DNA of 64,000 nucleotides from Clostridium sp. AM33-3 (GCF_003480315.1 NZ_QUIV01000006.1:7629-71628); one strand, 5' to 3'. Counted from the stretch's first letter, positions 24,966-34,225 are shown. Notes: a model not told the origin generated them from the sequence alone. Program-made: numbers and translations.

Positions 24966-27152
24966 TTAATTACCGCCCGGACTGGAAAATGTCACCTGGC
25001 TTCCTCCTGAGGAAGATCCGGAATTCGGGGACGAGCTCGTAGATCCGCCTGCTGGTCCCACCGTGATCACTCCGGAGGATGTGGTTCCGGAGGAGCTGCC
25101 CGCCGAGCTGCTTCCAGGACCTCCAACGGTAACGCTGGAAGAACCGCTTCCTGAAGTCCCGCTGCTGATCCCTCCGTTATAAGTCGGACCGCCGGCCTGA
25201 CGGACTACATGGATCGTGTAAGTGCGCTCAGTGCCATTCTCAGCTCTTACAACTACAGAAATATCATTGATTCCGCTGGAAAGAGATACATTTCCGTTGC
25301 CACGTACCGATGCCTTGGAATCAATCGCTGATGCGCTGACCGTTACATTGGATACAGAATGGTCTACGATCAGATCGTAGGAGTAGGTATCGCGGTTAAA
25401 GGTCGGCGTTAAGGTAAAGCCCTCCACTCCCAGACCGTTTAGCTTATTGTTCGGGCTGCCGCTAAGAGTCGGCTGCGCGCACGGAGTTTCCGGCATATTG
25501 CTGTATACCGGAATTTTGAAATTCAGTGCCGTACTCTTCTGCTGGGAAGTGAAGCCCTCTGCAAAAATAGACCCCTCAGAAGCCGCTCCATCTACGTTGG
25601 TCATGTACTGGTGCTTATATATATTGGAGCCCTGGACATTGTATTTTTTTAAATAGAGGGTATCCTGTCCGGCCTTCACATAGTTGGTGCCATAAAACTG
25701 GGCACCGCCTGCAATGGAGGATTCCGGCGTAGTCCACGGTCTGCCATAGCTTCCGCTCTGGGATGCATACCAGAGACCTCTCTGCACCGCTCCCATCCCA
25801 TCGGAAGCATACGCGCCTACATTAAAATAATTGTAATAGCCGGTATATCCTGCATAGTTTCCGGAAATGGAATTACCGGTACCGTTGCGTCCCTGCTCCT
25901 GAATGATCATGGCTGCGATCACATACGGGCTGACGCCGGAGCCTTTCGCTGCACTCATGATCGCATCGGCATAGCTGACACTAGAAACCGAAGCTCCGCT
26001 TCCTGCAGCCACACCCGGTGTCTGTGCAGCTGAAGATGTCGCACCGGACGGACTGCTTCCCGCAGTGCTTCCATTGTTTGAAGACGCAGCTCCCGGGCCA
26101 ACACCGATCACAACACTGGACGTCAAAAGCTCTGCACGGTTTCTGCTGATGGAGGCACTCGGTCCTTCCAGACGTACCTGATGATCTCCGTCAGAGGACG
26201 GCGTCTGACTGGCACTGCCGGATGAGGAACCTTCGTTTTTCCCCGGTGTTGATGAGGTAACACCGGAATTGCCTCCCGACACGCCGGGGCCCACAGTAAT
26301 GACCTTCGATGAACCGGAGGAACTGCTGCCGGAAGTACTTCCTGATGAGCTGCCGCCGGATGTACTTCCGGAAGCAACCGCACCCGTTCTTACATTGCCT
26401 TCCATAAAGGTTCCCTTTAACATGGACTGAAGTCCCTCTGTTGTATGAAGGGATGCGTTATAGCTCTGATCCAGGAACTGGAATACGTTGACTTCATCCA
26501 GAAAATTCCGCGGATCCATATAATAACTGATGATCTCAGTGGATGCCGCCACCCAGGTGTTTCCGTCAAATCCTGTCCAGGTGCCGGAATCCCAGTTGTA
26601 AGCTCCGTCTGCCAGTGATTTATAGGAAGAGATACTGTTGGTATGTACCAGATTTCGTCCAAGCACTCCCTCGTTCTGAATAACCGTATTCCAGTCCAGC
26701 CCGGTCTTCACAGCAGTGAAGGTCCAGTTCGGATACTGGGCATGGATCTGACGCAGCCCGGTCTTATAGGATTCCGGAAATCCCTGCGCGGAAAGCTGGG
26801 ACTCAAAGCTGGAATCATGGCTGTAGGACACCGGAAACTTCACATAGGTGCTTAATACATATCCTGTCTGAGTCGAGCCGCCGCTGGTATAACGGATCTG
26901 ATACCAGGTTTTCCCGTCAGAAGCGGCTTTTTCACCTACCACGGTAACTGCCGCGCCTTTTCCCAGTTTTCCAACCGAAGAATAGGAGGTTCCCGCACCA
27001 CTCCGGACATTTAAGCTGGAAGCATTGATGGTAGCGGCACGTTCCTGCGCATATGCGGAAAGCTGCAGTGCACTGTTCACAGATGGCATCTGCATGCATA
27101 AAGCCAGTCCCAGAACCGCAGCCAGACCTTTTTTCAAGGTTTGTTTTCTCAT
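24966..27152 (-). CDS. Exported glucosaminidase with SH3 and cadherin-like domains and Ser/Gly linkers
   Basis: A 728-residue wall hydrolase, likely an endo-beta-N-acetylglucosaminidase. A signal peptide (residues 1-35) precedes a bacterial SH3 domain (about 38-105, L-N-V-R-S-G-A-G-T-S-Y). The glucosaminidase region starts near 125 (Y-P-N-W-T-F) and holds Y-Y-M-D-P-R-N-F-L. It is then interrupted by about 140 Ser/Gly/Thr-rich residues and resumes at Y-A-D-A-I-M-S-A-A-K-G-S-G-V with I-Q-E-Q-G and Y-Y-N-Y-F-N-V-G-A. A cadherin-like domain (about 570-660) and a second Ser/Gly tail end the protein. No LPXTG or membrane anchor is seen, so it is probably secreted or wall-associated. Confidence 0.9.
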   Translation of the reverse strand: MRKQTLKKGLAAVLGLALCMQMPSVNSALQLSAYAQERAATINASSLNVRSGAGTSYSSVGKLGKGAAVTVVGEKAASDGKTWYQIRYTSGGSTQTGYVLSTYVKFPVSYSHDSSFESQLSAQGFPESYKTGLRQIHAQYPNWTFTAVKTGLDWNTVIQNEGVLGRNLVHTNSISSYKSLADGAYNWDSGTWTGFDGNTWVAASTEIISYYMDPRNFLDEVNVFQFLDQSYNASLHTTEGLQSMLKGTFMEGNVRTGAVASGSTSGGSSSGSTSGSSSSGSSKVITVGPGVSGGNSGVTSSTPGKNEGSSSGSASQTPSSDGDHQVRLEGPSASISRNRAELLTSSVVIGVGPGAASSNNGSTAGSSPSGATSSAAQTPGVAAGSGASVSSVSYADAIMSAAKGSGVSPYVIAAMIIQEQGRNGTGNSISGNYAGYTGYYNYFNVGAYASDGMGAVQRGLWYASQSGSYGRPWTTPESSIAGGAQFYGTNYVKAGQDTLYLKKYNVQGSNIYKHQYMTNVDGAASEGSIFAEGFTSQQKSTALNFKIPVYSNMPETPCAQPTLSGSPNNKLNGLGVEGFTLTPTFNRDTYSYDLIVDHSVSNVTVSASAIDSKASVRGNGNVSLSSGINDISVVVRAENGTERTYTIHVVRQAGGPTYNGGISSGTSGSGSSSVTVGGPGSSSAGSSSGTTSSGVITVGPAGGSTSSSPNSGSSSGGSQVTFSSPGGN
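25975..26390 (-). repeat. Low-complexity Ser/Gly/Thr insert within the glucosaminidase region
   Basis: About 139 codons of Ser, Gly, Thr and Pro lie between two parts of the hydrolase that are normally contiguous. Short V-I-x-V-G-P-G-like units recur here (V-I-T-V-G-P-G, V-I-G-V-G-P-G) and again in the C-terminal tail (V-T-V-G-G-P-G, V-I-T-V-G-P-A). Confidence 0.75.
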
Positions 27153-27315
27153 TTGATGATCTCCTTAGTATCGCATTTGTCTGGGACAGGATCCTGCTCC
27201 CGACAAATTTACGCTATGTTACATTATAATGACAAAATCCGACTGCGTCAACGGAAAGCAAAGAAACTTCACAGAATCACAAAAAATTGTAAGAATTTCA
27301 TGGATTGTAACATGG

Positions 27316-27354
27316 AAAAACAGGAAGAAACCTGTTTTCACAGATTTCTTCCTG
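27316..27354 (-). terminator. Terminator after the carboxyltransferase alpha gene
   Basis: CAGGAAGAAA pairs with TTTCTTCCTG on the minus strand, with inner pairing, and TTTTTCC follows. It closes the Na+-decarboxylase cluster. Confidence 0.75.
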
Positions 27355-27378
27355 CTCCTATCGTTAATTCTGTATTAA

Positions 27379-28791
27379 TTATACCGGATAAGCCTTGCTC
27401 TCGGTGTCTGCCACAGCAGCGTCTACCTTGGTCTGCTGAGCCTCTCTGTATTTGAAGAACTCTTCTGCTACCTTCGGGAACAGAGCGTAGGAAAGGACAT
27501 CCTCATCCTGCTGCTTCCACTGAGCACACTCTTTCTCGAACTGCGGCAGCTGCGGAGCGATCAGATCTGCAGGTCTGCAGGTGATCGGAGTTTCGTCGCC
27601 GATGATCTTCTTCTGCACTTCTGCGTTGAACGGCTTTACAGTCTGGCCGAACTCGCCGAGCATGATCTTCTTGGACTCCTTCGGAACCAGTTTGTAACGC
27701 TCGCCGGAGATAACGTTCATAACAGCCTGGGTACCAACGATCTGGGAAGACGGGGTAACAAGCGGCGGCTCACCGAAGTCCTTACGAACACGCGGGATTT
27801 CCTCAAGAACCTCCTGATACTTATCTTCCTTACCTGCCTCTTTCAGCTGGCTGACCAGGTTAGAGAGCATACCGCCCGGAACCTGATAGCGAAGGGTCTT
27901 GATATTAACGCCAAGTACCTTCGGGTTTAACAGACCGGTTTTCAGAGCCTCTTCACGGATCGGTGCGAAGTAATCGGTGATCTCAGCAAGCTTGTCCTGG
28001 GATAAACCGGTATCGTACGGAGTTCCCTTGAAGGTCTCTACCATAACCTCGGTTGCCGGCTGGCTGGTACCAAGTGCCAGCGGAGACATTGCAGTATCGA
28101 TGATATCGCAGCCTGCCTCTACAGCCTTTAAGTAAGTCATGGAAGCTACACCAGAGGTATAGTGGGTATGCAGGTCGATCGGCAATTCGGTAGACTCTTT
28201 TAATGCACTTACCAGCTCCTGTGCTGCATACGGGGTTAACAGACCCGCCATATCCTTGATACAGATGGAATCTGCGCCCATATCTTCGATTCTCTTTGCG
28301 ATGTCCTTCCAGTAATCCAGAGTGTATGCATCGCCCAGGGTATAGCACAGAGCAATCTGAGCGTGTGCCTTCTCTTTATTTGCTGCCTTTACAGCGGTCT
28401 GCAGGTTGCGCAGATCGTTTAAGCAGTCGAAAATACGGATGATATCAATACCGTTTGCAACGGATTTCTGTACAAAGTACTCTACTACATCATCTGCGTA
28501 GTGGTTGTAACCCAGAATGTTCTGGCCACGGAACAGCATCTGTAATTTTGTATTTTTAAAGCCGGCTCTTAACTTTCTCAGTCTCTCCCACGGATCTTCC
28601 TTCAGGAATCGAAGAGAAGCATCAAAGGTTGCGCCGCCCCAGCACTCTACTGCATAATAGCCAATCTTATCCATTTTATCGATGATCGGAAGCATCTGCT
28701 CGGTGCTCATTCTGGTTGCGATCAGGGACTGATGAGCGTCACGCAGGACAGTCTCAACGATCTTAACCGGTTTTTTCTGAATCTCAGCCAT
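27379..28791 (-). CDS. oadA: Oxaloacetate decarboxylase/pyruvate carboxyltransferase alpha subunit
   Basis: A 470-residue biotin-dependent carboxyltransferase that moves CO2 between oxaloacetate/pyruvate and biotin. The TIM-barrel motifs are clear: T-V-L-R-D-A-H-Q-S-L at residue 15, F-R-G-Q-N-I-L-G-Y, C-I-K-D-M-A-G-L-L, and the metal-binding L-H-T-H-Y-T-S-G. A conserved carboxylase domain follows (V-P-G-G-M-L-S-N-L). There is no C-terminal biotin domain; that function is on the separate biotin carrier encoded upstream. It resembles the 5S subunit of transcarboxylase as well as OadA. It is the last gene of a five-gene cluster. Confidence 0.94.
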   Translation of the reverse strand: MAEIQKKPVKIVETVLRDAHQSLIATRMSTEQMLPIIDKMDKIGYYAVECWGGATFDASLRFLKEDPWERLRKLRAGFKNTKLQMLFRGQNILGYNHYADDVVEYFVQKSVANGIDIIRIFDCLNDLRNLQTAVKAANKEKAHAQIALCYTLGDAYTLDYWKDIAKRIEDMGADSICIKDMAGLLTPYAAQELVSALKESTELPIDLHTHYTSGVASMTYLKAVEAGCDIIDTAMSPLALGTSQPATEVMVETFKGTPYDTGLSQDKLAEITDYFAPIREEALKTGLLNPKVLGVNIKTLRYQVPGGMLSNLVSQLKEAGKEDKYQEVLEEIPRVRKDFGEPPLVTPSSQIVGTQAVMNVISGERYKLVPKESKKIMLGEFGQTVKPFNAEVQKKIIGDETPITCRPADLIAPQLPQFEKECAQWKQQDEDVLSYALFPKVAEEFFKYREAQQTKVDAAVADTESKAYPV

Positions 28792-28815
28792 GATTCTTTA
28801 CCTCCAAATTTATAT

Positions 28816-28844
28816 GTTGCGGCAACTTTATATTGCTGCAGCAA
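28816..28844 (-). repeat. Two small palindromes between the beta and alpha subunit genes
   Basis: GTTGCGGCAAC (28816-28826) and TTGCTGCAGCAA (28833-28844) can each fold in the 67-nt gap. Another hairpin (AGCTTGC/GCAAGTT) lies near 30025-30046 between the beta and biotin-carrier genes. They may be processing sites that adjust subunit ratios. Confidence 0.5.
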
Positions 28845-28858
28845 GAAATGATTGAATT

Positions 28859-30007
28859 TTAAACGCCGAAAATTGCCATGAATGTACCGGCTGCAACTGC
28901 AGTACCGATAACACCTGCTACGTTCGGGCCCATTGCATGCATCAGCAGGAAGTTCGTCGGGTCTGCCTCAGAACCAACCTTCTGGGATACACGGGCTGCC
29001 ATCGGCACTGCAGATACACCTGCGGAACCGATTAACGGGTTTACCTTACCGCCGGTAAGCTTGCACATGATCTTACCGAAGATAACGCCGGCTGCGGTAC
29101 CTACTGCGAATGCTACCAGACCCAGGGCAACGATCTTTAAGGTGGTTACCTTTAAGAAAGCCTCTGCACTGGTGGATGCGCCTACGGAAGTACCAAGCAG
29201 GATAACTACGATATACATCAGGGCATTGCTTGCGGTTTCGGACAGCTGTTTTACAACGCCGGACTCACGGAACAGGTTACCAAGCATTAACATACCAACA
29301 AGCGGTGCGGTAGTCGGCAGAATCAGGCAGACTACTACGGTTACGATAACCGGGAACAGAATCTTCTCCAGCTTGGAAACCGGACGGAGCTGATCCATCT
29401 TGATCTTACGCTCTTTTTCTGTGGTCAGAGCCTTCATGATCGGCGGCTGGATGATCGGAACCAGAGCCATGTAGGAGTAAGCTGCTACTGCGATCGGTCC
29501 CATGAACTCGGACTGTCCAAGCTTACCTGCAAGGAAGATGGAAGTCGGGCCGTCTGCTCCACCAATGATGGAGATAGCTGCTGCTGCCTTATCATTGAAG
29601 CCCATGAAAATTGCCAGGAAATAAGCACTGTAGATACCAAACTGAGCTGCTGCGCCAAGCAGGAAGCTCTTCGGGTTTGCGATCAGCGGACCGAAATCGG
29701 TCATTGCGCCGACACCCATGAAAATCAAAGACGGAAGGATACTCCACTCATCCAGAATGAAGAAGTAGTGAAGAAGTCCGCCTACGCCATTGGACATATC
29801 TTCCGGGTTAGCCATAATATCCGGGTAGATATTAACTAACAGCATACCAAACGCAATCGGAACCAGTAAGAGCGGCTCGAATCCTTTTCTGATCGCCAGA
29901 TACAGGAACACGAATGCCACCAGGATCATGATAAAGTTTCCAAAGGTCAGATTGAAGAATGCGGTCTGCTGAAGAAGATTGGCCAAAGTAGATCCAATAT
30001 AATCCAT
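28859..30007 (-). CDS. oadB: Na+-translocating decarboxylase beta subunit
   Basis: A 382-residue, very hydrophobic protein of the OadB/MmdB/GcdB family, which decarboxylates carboxybiotin and pumps Na+ out. Signature segments include [16 protein letters not shown] near residue 145, with the Asp needed for Na+ coupling, and [17 protein letters not shown] near residue 320. Length and about 9-11 helices match the family. It follows the biotin carrier gene by 39 nt. Confidence 0.96.
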   Translation of the reverse strand: MDYIGSTLANLLQQTAFFNLTFGNFIMILVAFVFLYLAIRKGFEPLLLVPIAFGMLLVNIYPDIMANPEDMSNGVGGLLHYFFILDEWSILPSLIFMGVGAMTDFGPLIANPKSFLLGAAAQFGIYSAYFLAIFMGFNDKAAAAISIIGGADGPTSIFLAGKLGQSEFMGPIAVAAYSYMALVPIIQPPIMKALTTEKERKIKMDQLRPVSKLEKILFPVIVTVVVCLILPTTAPLVGMLMLGNLFRESGVVKQLSETASNALMYIVVILLGTSVGASTSAEAFLKVTTLKIVALGLVAFAVGTAAGVIFGKIMCKLTGGKVNPLIGSAGVSAVPMAARVSQKVGSEADPTNFLLMHAMGPNVAGVIGTAVAAGTFMAIFGV

Positions 30008-30046
30008 TTTAATCCCTCCATGTGGAACTTGCTTTTTTGCAAGCTA

Positions 30047-30409
30047 TTAGTTTAATGTAGCAAGAGTAGCGCCAGCTTCTACTGCGTCGCCTGCTGCTGC
30101 ATTAATGCTTGCAACGGTTCCATCCTGAGGAGCTACGATATCGTTCTCCATCTTCATAGCCTCGAGAACCATGATAACATCGCCTTTCTTTACAGTCTGT
30201 CCGGCGTTAGCCTTTACTGCCAGGATCTTACCCGGCATCGGAGCGGTTACAACTACAGAACCCTGAGCGCCGGCCGGAGCTGCTGCCTTCGGAGCTGCCG
30301 GAGCTGCCTTCGGTGCTGCTGCCGGAGCCTGAACTACACCAGCAGTGGTTCCCTCTTCAACAGTTACATTGTATACATTGCCATTCACAGTAATTGTGTA
30401 ATTTTTCAT
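30047..30409 (-). CDS. Biotin carrier subunit of the Na+-decarboxylase
   Basis: A 120-residue biotinyl protein. Residues 1-25 start a small domain, an Ala/Pro-rich hinge spans about 27-48, and the biotinyl fold covers 50-120 with E-A-M-K-M, where the Lys receives biotin. It corresponds to the gamma (MmdC) subunit or the 1.3S subunit of transcarboxylase. A strong ribosome site precedes the ATG. It can serve both carboxyltransferases of the cluster. Confidence 0.95.
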   Translation of the reverse strand: MKNYTITVNGNVYNVTVEEGTTAGVVQAPAAAPKAAPAAPKAAAPAGAQGSVVVTAPMPGKILAVKANAGQTVKKGDVIMVLEAMKMENDIVAPQDGTVASINAAAGDAVEAGATLATLN

Positions 30410-30430
30410 GATAAGAATCCTCCTATTCGC

Positions 30431-31207
30431 TTATGCTCTTTTCCATTTTGCGCCCGGTGCACGTTTGATGGAGCGTACTACCAGGGAGTCGGTTGATGAG
30501 TTGGTTGATGCTGCGATAGCCGCAGTAATGACAGCCACCAGTTCCAGATCATCCACAAGCTCTTCCTCTTCTGCTGCCGGTGCTGCCACTGGAGCTGCTG
30601 CCGGTGCCGGAGCTGCGTTCTTTGCTTTCATCTTGTTTTCGAAGACGCTGATGAACTTGAAGCAGCTGATCAGGATGCTGATGAAGATCAGTACCAGGAA
30701 TACGGTACCCATACCAAGTAAGGTATTCATACCTGCCTTTGCCATATTCTCGCCTACGGTGTACTCCGGGCTGAAGGTCAGGCTGACCGGATTTAAGTTC
30801 TGGCTCTGCGGATCCATGGTGTAGAATGCTTTGAACTCTACGTTGCGTTTCTCAAACTGTGCCTGAATCACACATACATACTGATCATCCTCGCCAAGCT
30901 CGGTATCGGAGGAAAGGACGCTTACGAACGCGCCGGTGTCCTTCATGACACCGATCCAGGAAGTCAGGCCGCTTGCAAGTCCGTCCTCGCCCTGCTTTAA
31001 CAGGCCGGTCTCAGACTCCTCTGCTGTGGCTTCGTCCATCTCGGCGATGGTCTGGAGCAGGTTTTCCGAGATCTGAGAAATGTAGGAAGCTGTCTGCGGA
31101 TCCATAGTTTCTGCCTCAGCAGCATTCTTGTTGGAGCATGCGGACAGAGCAAAGAGGCTGACTACCATGCTTAACACTAACAAAACTCGTTTCATATACT
31201 GTTTCAT
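30431..31207 (-). CDS. OadG-like subunit with lipoprotein-type N-terminus
   Basis: A 258-residue protein with a signal peptide ending in L-S-A-C (likely lipidated Cys24), an extracellular domain of about 130 residues, one transmembrane helix near residues 168-192 (G-M-G-T-V-F-L-V-L-I-F), an Ala/Pro hinge, and a cytoplasmic tail that ends like OadG/MmdD proteins. Ordinary OadG is about 80-120 residues and lacks the external domain. The subunit probably anchors the carboxyltransferase to the membrane subunit. GAGGTGA lies 7 nt before ATG 31207. Confidence 0.82.
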   Translation of the reverse strand: MKQYMKRVLLVLSMVVSLFALSACSNKNAAEAETMDPQTASYISQISENLLQTIAEMDEATAEESETGLLKQGEDGLASGLTSWIGVMKDTGAFVSVLSSDTELGEDDQYVCVIQAQFEKRNVEFKAFYTMDPQSQNLNPVSLTFSPEYTVGENMAKAGMNTLLGMGTVFLVLIFISILISCFKFISVFENKMKAKNAAPAPAAAPVAAPAAEEEELVDDLELVAVITAAIAASTNSSTDSLVVRSIKRAPGAKWKRA

Positions 31208-31224
31208 ATATTTGTCACCTCATT

Positions 31225-32673
31225 CTAAACCGTTCCATGTTTTCTGTCCGGACGATCCTCTCTTTTGGTAAACAGCATCTCGAATGCTGCGATCACGCGT
31301 TTTCTGGTGTCGCATGCCTCGATGATATCGTCTACATATCCTCTCTTTGCCGCTGCAAGTGCGCTGGACTGCATTTCACGATAAGCAGCTGCCTTCTCAT
31401 TGATGAGTGCAACGGAATCATCTGCCTTTGCAATTTCGTCTGCGTACATGATCTTAGCTGCAGCGGAAGCATCCATCATGCCGATGGTTGCGTTCGGCCA
31501 TGCATATACCACATCTGCACCGATGGACTTGGAGTTCATGGTCAGGTATGCGGTACCATAAGCCTCGCCGACTACGACGGTTACCTTCGGAACGCTTGCG
31601 TTTGCAAAAGCGTAGGTCAGACGGCCTGCGTTCTTTGCGATGCGGCGCTCAGTGCATTTGCATGCCTTGTAGCCCTTTACGTTCACCAGGGTCAGTAACG
31701 GAATGTTGAATGCGTCACAGAAGGAAACAAACTTTGCTGCCTTTTCTGCGCCGTTAGCGGAGAGAACTGCATCGAACTCGTCTTCCTTCACACCGTCTGC
31801 CGCGTAAACAGCAGTGCGGTTTGCCACGCAGCCCACGGTGGTTCCGTTCAGACGGATAAAGCCGGTTACCATGGACTTGTCATAGTTCTTCTTCACCTCT
31901 AAGAAGAAGTTGTCATCGGAGATCTGTGCCAGTGCCAGATCGGTTGCTCCTGCATAATTTTCAAGATCGGAGCATACACGGTTTAAATCGTCGGTGCACT
32001 CGCTGTAGGACATGTCATCCTCGTTATTGGCCGGAAGGATGGTTACCAGGGAGCGGATCTGGGATAAGATATCCTCTTCGCTTCCGGTGAAGTCCACAAG
32101 TCCGGTTTCCTCACTCTGGAATGCAGCGCTGGAAGTATCGCACTTCTCAACACGGTTTCCATCAATTGCGTTCGGAGAATTTACAAATAATTTTGCGTTT
32201 TTCTCTTCCATAAAGATAAAGTCAGCCATAGCGGAAGCTACTGCCATACCGCCGCCGCAGGTACCAAAGATAGCGGAGATCTGCGGAACCACGCCGGATG
32301 CCATGGTCTGGCTTAAATACATCTCACCAAAACCGTTTAATGCGTCCGTTGCTTCCTGCAGACGAAGACCTGCACAGTCTACCAGACCGATGACAGGTGC
32401 GCCCATCTTTACTGCCATGGAATAGATGTTGGAAATTTTCTTTGCGTGCATCTCACCTAAGGAGCCGCCCAGTACGGAAGCGTCCTGGCTGTACACATAC
32501 ACAAGGTTTCCTTCGATGGTACCGTAACCGGTGATCACGCCATCTGCCGGAGTCTCCTTGTCAGTCATGTTAAAATCGGTGCTTCTTGCTGTAATATAAG
32601 CGCCAACTTCAACAAAACTGTTCTCATCAAGTAATGCGTTGATTCTGTTACTTGCTGATGTTTGATTACTCAT
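31225..32673 (-). CDS. mmdA: Acyl-CoA carboxyltransferase (MmdA-like)
   Basis: A 482-residue carboxyltransferase of the methylmalonyl-CoA decarboxylase alpha/propionyl-CoA carboxylase beta family. Two crotonase-like halves are seen: the first with S-Q-D-A-S-V-L-G-G-S-L-G and F-G-T-C-G-G-G near residue 140, the second with L-V-N-V-K-G-Y and A-Y-G-T-A-Y-L. It moves CO2 between an acyl-CoA and biotin. I chose ATG 32673 because GGAGG stands 8 nt upstream; an ATG 15 nt earlier lies in that ribosome site. It heads the five-gene cluster and is slightly short for the family (about 510 residues). The acyl-CoA substrate is not certain. Confidence 0.88.
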   Translation of the reverse strand: MSNQTSASNRINALLDENSFVEVGAYITARSTDFNMTDKETPADGVITGYGTIEGNLVYVYSQDASVLGGSLGEMHAKKISNIYSMAVKMGAPVIGLVDCAGLRLQEATDALNGFGEMYLSQTMASGVVPQISAIFGTCGGGMAVASAMADFIFMEEKNAKLFVNSPNAIDGNRVEKCDTSSAAFQSEETGLVDFTGSEEDILSQIRSLVTILPANNEDDMSYSECTDDLNRVCSDLENYAGATDLALAQISDDNFFLEVKKNYDKSMVTGFIRLNGTTVGCVANRTAVYAADGVKEDEFDAVLSANGAEKAAKFVSFCDAFNIPLLTLVNVKGYKACKCTERRIAKNAGRLTYAFANASVPKVTVVVGEAYGTAYLTMNSKSIGADVVYAWPNATIGMMDASAAAKIMYADEIAKADDSVALINEKAAAYREMQSSALAAAKRGYVDDIIEACDTRKRVIAAFEMLFTKREDRPDRKHGTV

Positions 32674-32781
32674 TTTGCAATCCTCCATTTTGAAATATTT
32701 GACGATTTCTGTACTTTTCCGTTCACATTGTTAAGGGAAAGACAATAAATCGCTTAGTAAATCCAATTTCTGCCGATTATA

Positions 32782-32810
32782 ATAATATAATGTCATCGTA
32801 TAAAATTCAA
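32782..32810 (-). promoter_or_regulatory. Promoter of the Na+-decarboxylase cluster
   Basis: On the minus strand TTGAAT (32805-32810) and TATTAT (32782-32787) are 17 bp apart. The 13-mer TTTTGAAATATTT occurs on both sides (about 32689 and 32816), so paired operators are possible. Confidence 0.6.
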
Positions 32811-32835
32811 GTCTTTTTGAAATATTTTTACAATT

Positions 32836-34107
32836 TCAAAATATCCAGAAATCGAGGATCCGCTGTAGACAGTACGACAGCCCCCAGGCCGCTGCATCCT
32901 CCTCTGAGCAGTAGTGGCTCTGGCCGATTTCCTCCTGCCCGAGCCGGTAACGGACCACTCCGACTTCATCCCCTGCCTTCACCGGAGCATCCAGGATCGT
33001 TTTCATATCGTACTCTGCCACAGGCCGCTCCGTTTCCGATACCAGAAGATGAAAACTCCTCTTCTGTTCCGGACTTTCAGAAACTGCGTAAATCCAGTCT
33101 TTATACGCTCCTCCCAGCAGTGGGACCCGGAGTCTGTTTTCCTCAAAAGCAAAATCGCAATAGAAATAATTCTGTTTGCCATAGCTGTACAGCTTCTGTA
33201 CGTCCTCCCATTTCCAGGCTTTATGCGGAGGCCAGCCACATCCTAAAAGCGTGAGGATAAAGCTCCTTTCACCGTCGGACAGTTCAGCCGCATAACAGTA
33301 GCCGGCGCCTCCGGTAAATCCGGTCTTTCCGGTCACAGCCTCCTGTGTCATATCCAGAAGAGCGTTATGATTCTGACAGCTGTAGGTATTATATCCCTCA
33401 GAGTCAGAAAAAGAATAACTTCGGCAGCGCGTTATCGTTAAAAATTCATCATGTTTTGGGGACGTTTTCGTACAATAACGCAGGATTTTTGCCAGCTCAG
33501 CGGCTGTCGTACCATGACGGATCACCTCTCCATCTGCATTTTGCTTCTCCGCATCCAGTCCGTTCGGTGTCAGGAACGTGGTATCCACGCAGCCAATATC
33601 CTGTGCCTTGCGATTCATCTTTTCCGTGAAGGCCTCTACGCTGCCGCTGATATGCTCCGCAATTGCCACTGCTGAGTCGTTGTGGGACTCAAGCATCAGG
33701 GAATACAAAAGATCCTTAAGCCTGATACGGCTCCCAGCCGGCGCGCCAAGCTTCACTTTTGGCTGCCCTGCCGCTTTTTCTGAAATCTCACAAAAATCCT
33801 CCGGATTTCCAAGCTCCAGCGCAAGAATGCAGGTCATGATCTTTGTAGTGCTGGCCATAGGCCGTACCTGATGCTCGTCCTTTCCATACAAAATACGCCC
33901 GCTGTCTGCATCCATCAACACGGCACTCAGGGAATGCAGGGACAGCTGCTGTTTCGTCTCTGATACCGGCCGGCTGCTCTCTGCCAGCATACTTTCCGCC
34001 CCCTGCCACAGATCCGGCTCCGGGCGTACGCTTCCCCACACCGCAAACCCGATGCTGATCCCTGCCATCAGTCCGATGATCCTGTTTTTCTTTCCTGTTC
34101 TGTTCAA
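32836..34107 (-). CDS. dacF: D-alanyl-D-alanine carboxypeptidase (DacF-type)
   Basis: A 423-residue low-molecular-weight penicillin-binding protein trimming stem peptides. The serine peptidase motifs are S-T-T-K (M-A-S-T-T-K-I-M), S-H-N and K-T-G (V-T-G-K-T-G-F-T-G-G). A signal anchor (residues about 9-25) directs it outside, and a C-terminal beta domain follows. I favour the TTG start at 34107, which gives a standard signal sequence; a longer frame begins at an ATG at 34209 but would overlap the divergent dinB gene. The upstream ribosome site is weak, so the start is uncertain. Confidence 0.9.
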   Translation of the reverse strand: MNRTGKKNRIIGLMAGISIGFAVWGSVRPEPDLWQGAESMLAESSRPVSETKQQLSLHSLSAVLMDADSGRILYGKDEHQVRPMASTTKIMTCILALELGNPEDFCEISEKAAGQPKVKLGAPAGSRIRLKDLLYSLMLESHNDSAVAIAEHISGSVEAFTEKMNRKAQDIGCVDTTFLTPNGLDAEKQNADGEVIRHGTTAAELAKILRYCTKTSPKHDEFLTITRCRSYSFSDSEGYNTYSCQNHNALLDMTQEAVTGKTGFTGGAGYCYAAELSDGERSFILTLLGCGWPPHKAWKWEDVQKLYSYGKQNYFYCDFAFEENRLRVPLLGGAYKDWIYAVSESPEQKRSFHLLVSETERPVAEYDMKTILDAPVKAGDEVGVVRYRLGQEEIGQSHYCSEEDAAAWGLSYCLQRILDFWIF

Positions 34108-34225
34108 TTCACACGCCCCGCGATTATCGCATTGTCTTTCTATCCTATTCTGGTAAAAATCCGGATATTCTGCTATGATAGGAAGCATATCAGGCTCACC
34201 ATGCAGCAACAGGAGGAATAGAATT

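Noticed and set aside
28816..28844. REP-type repetitive element
   Set aside because: The palindromes are short and I found no further copies in the window.
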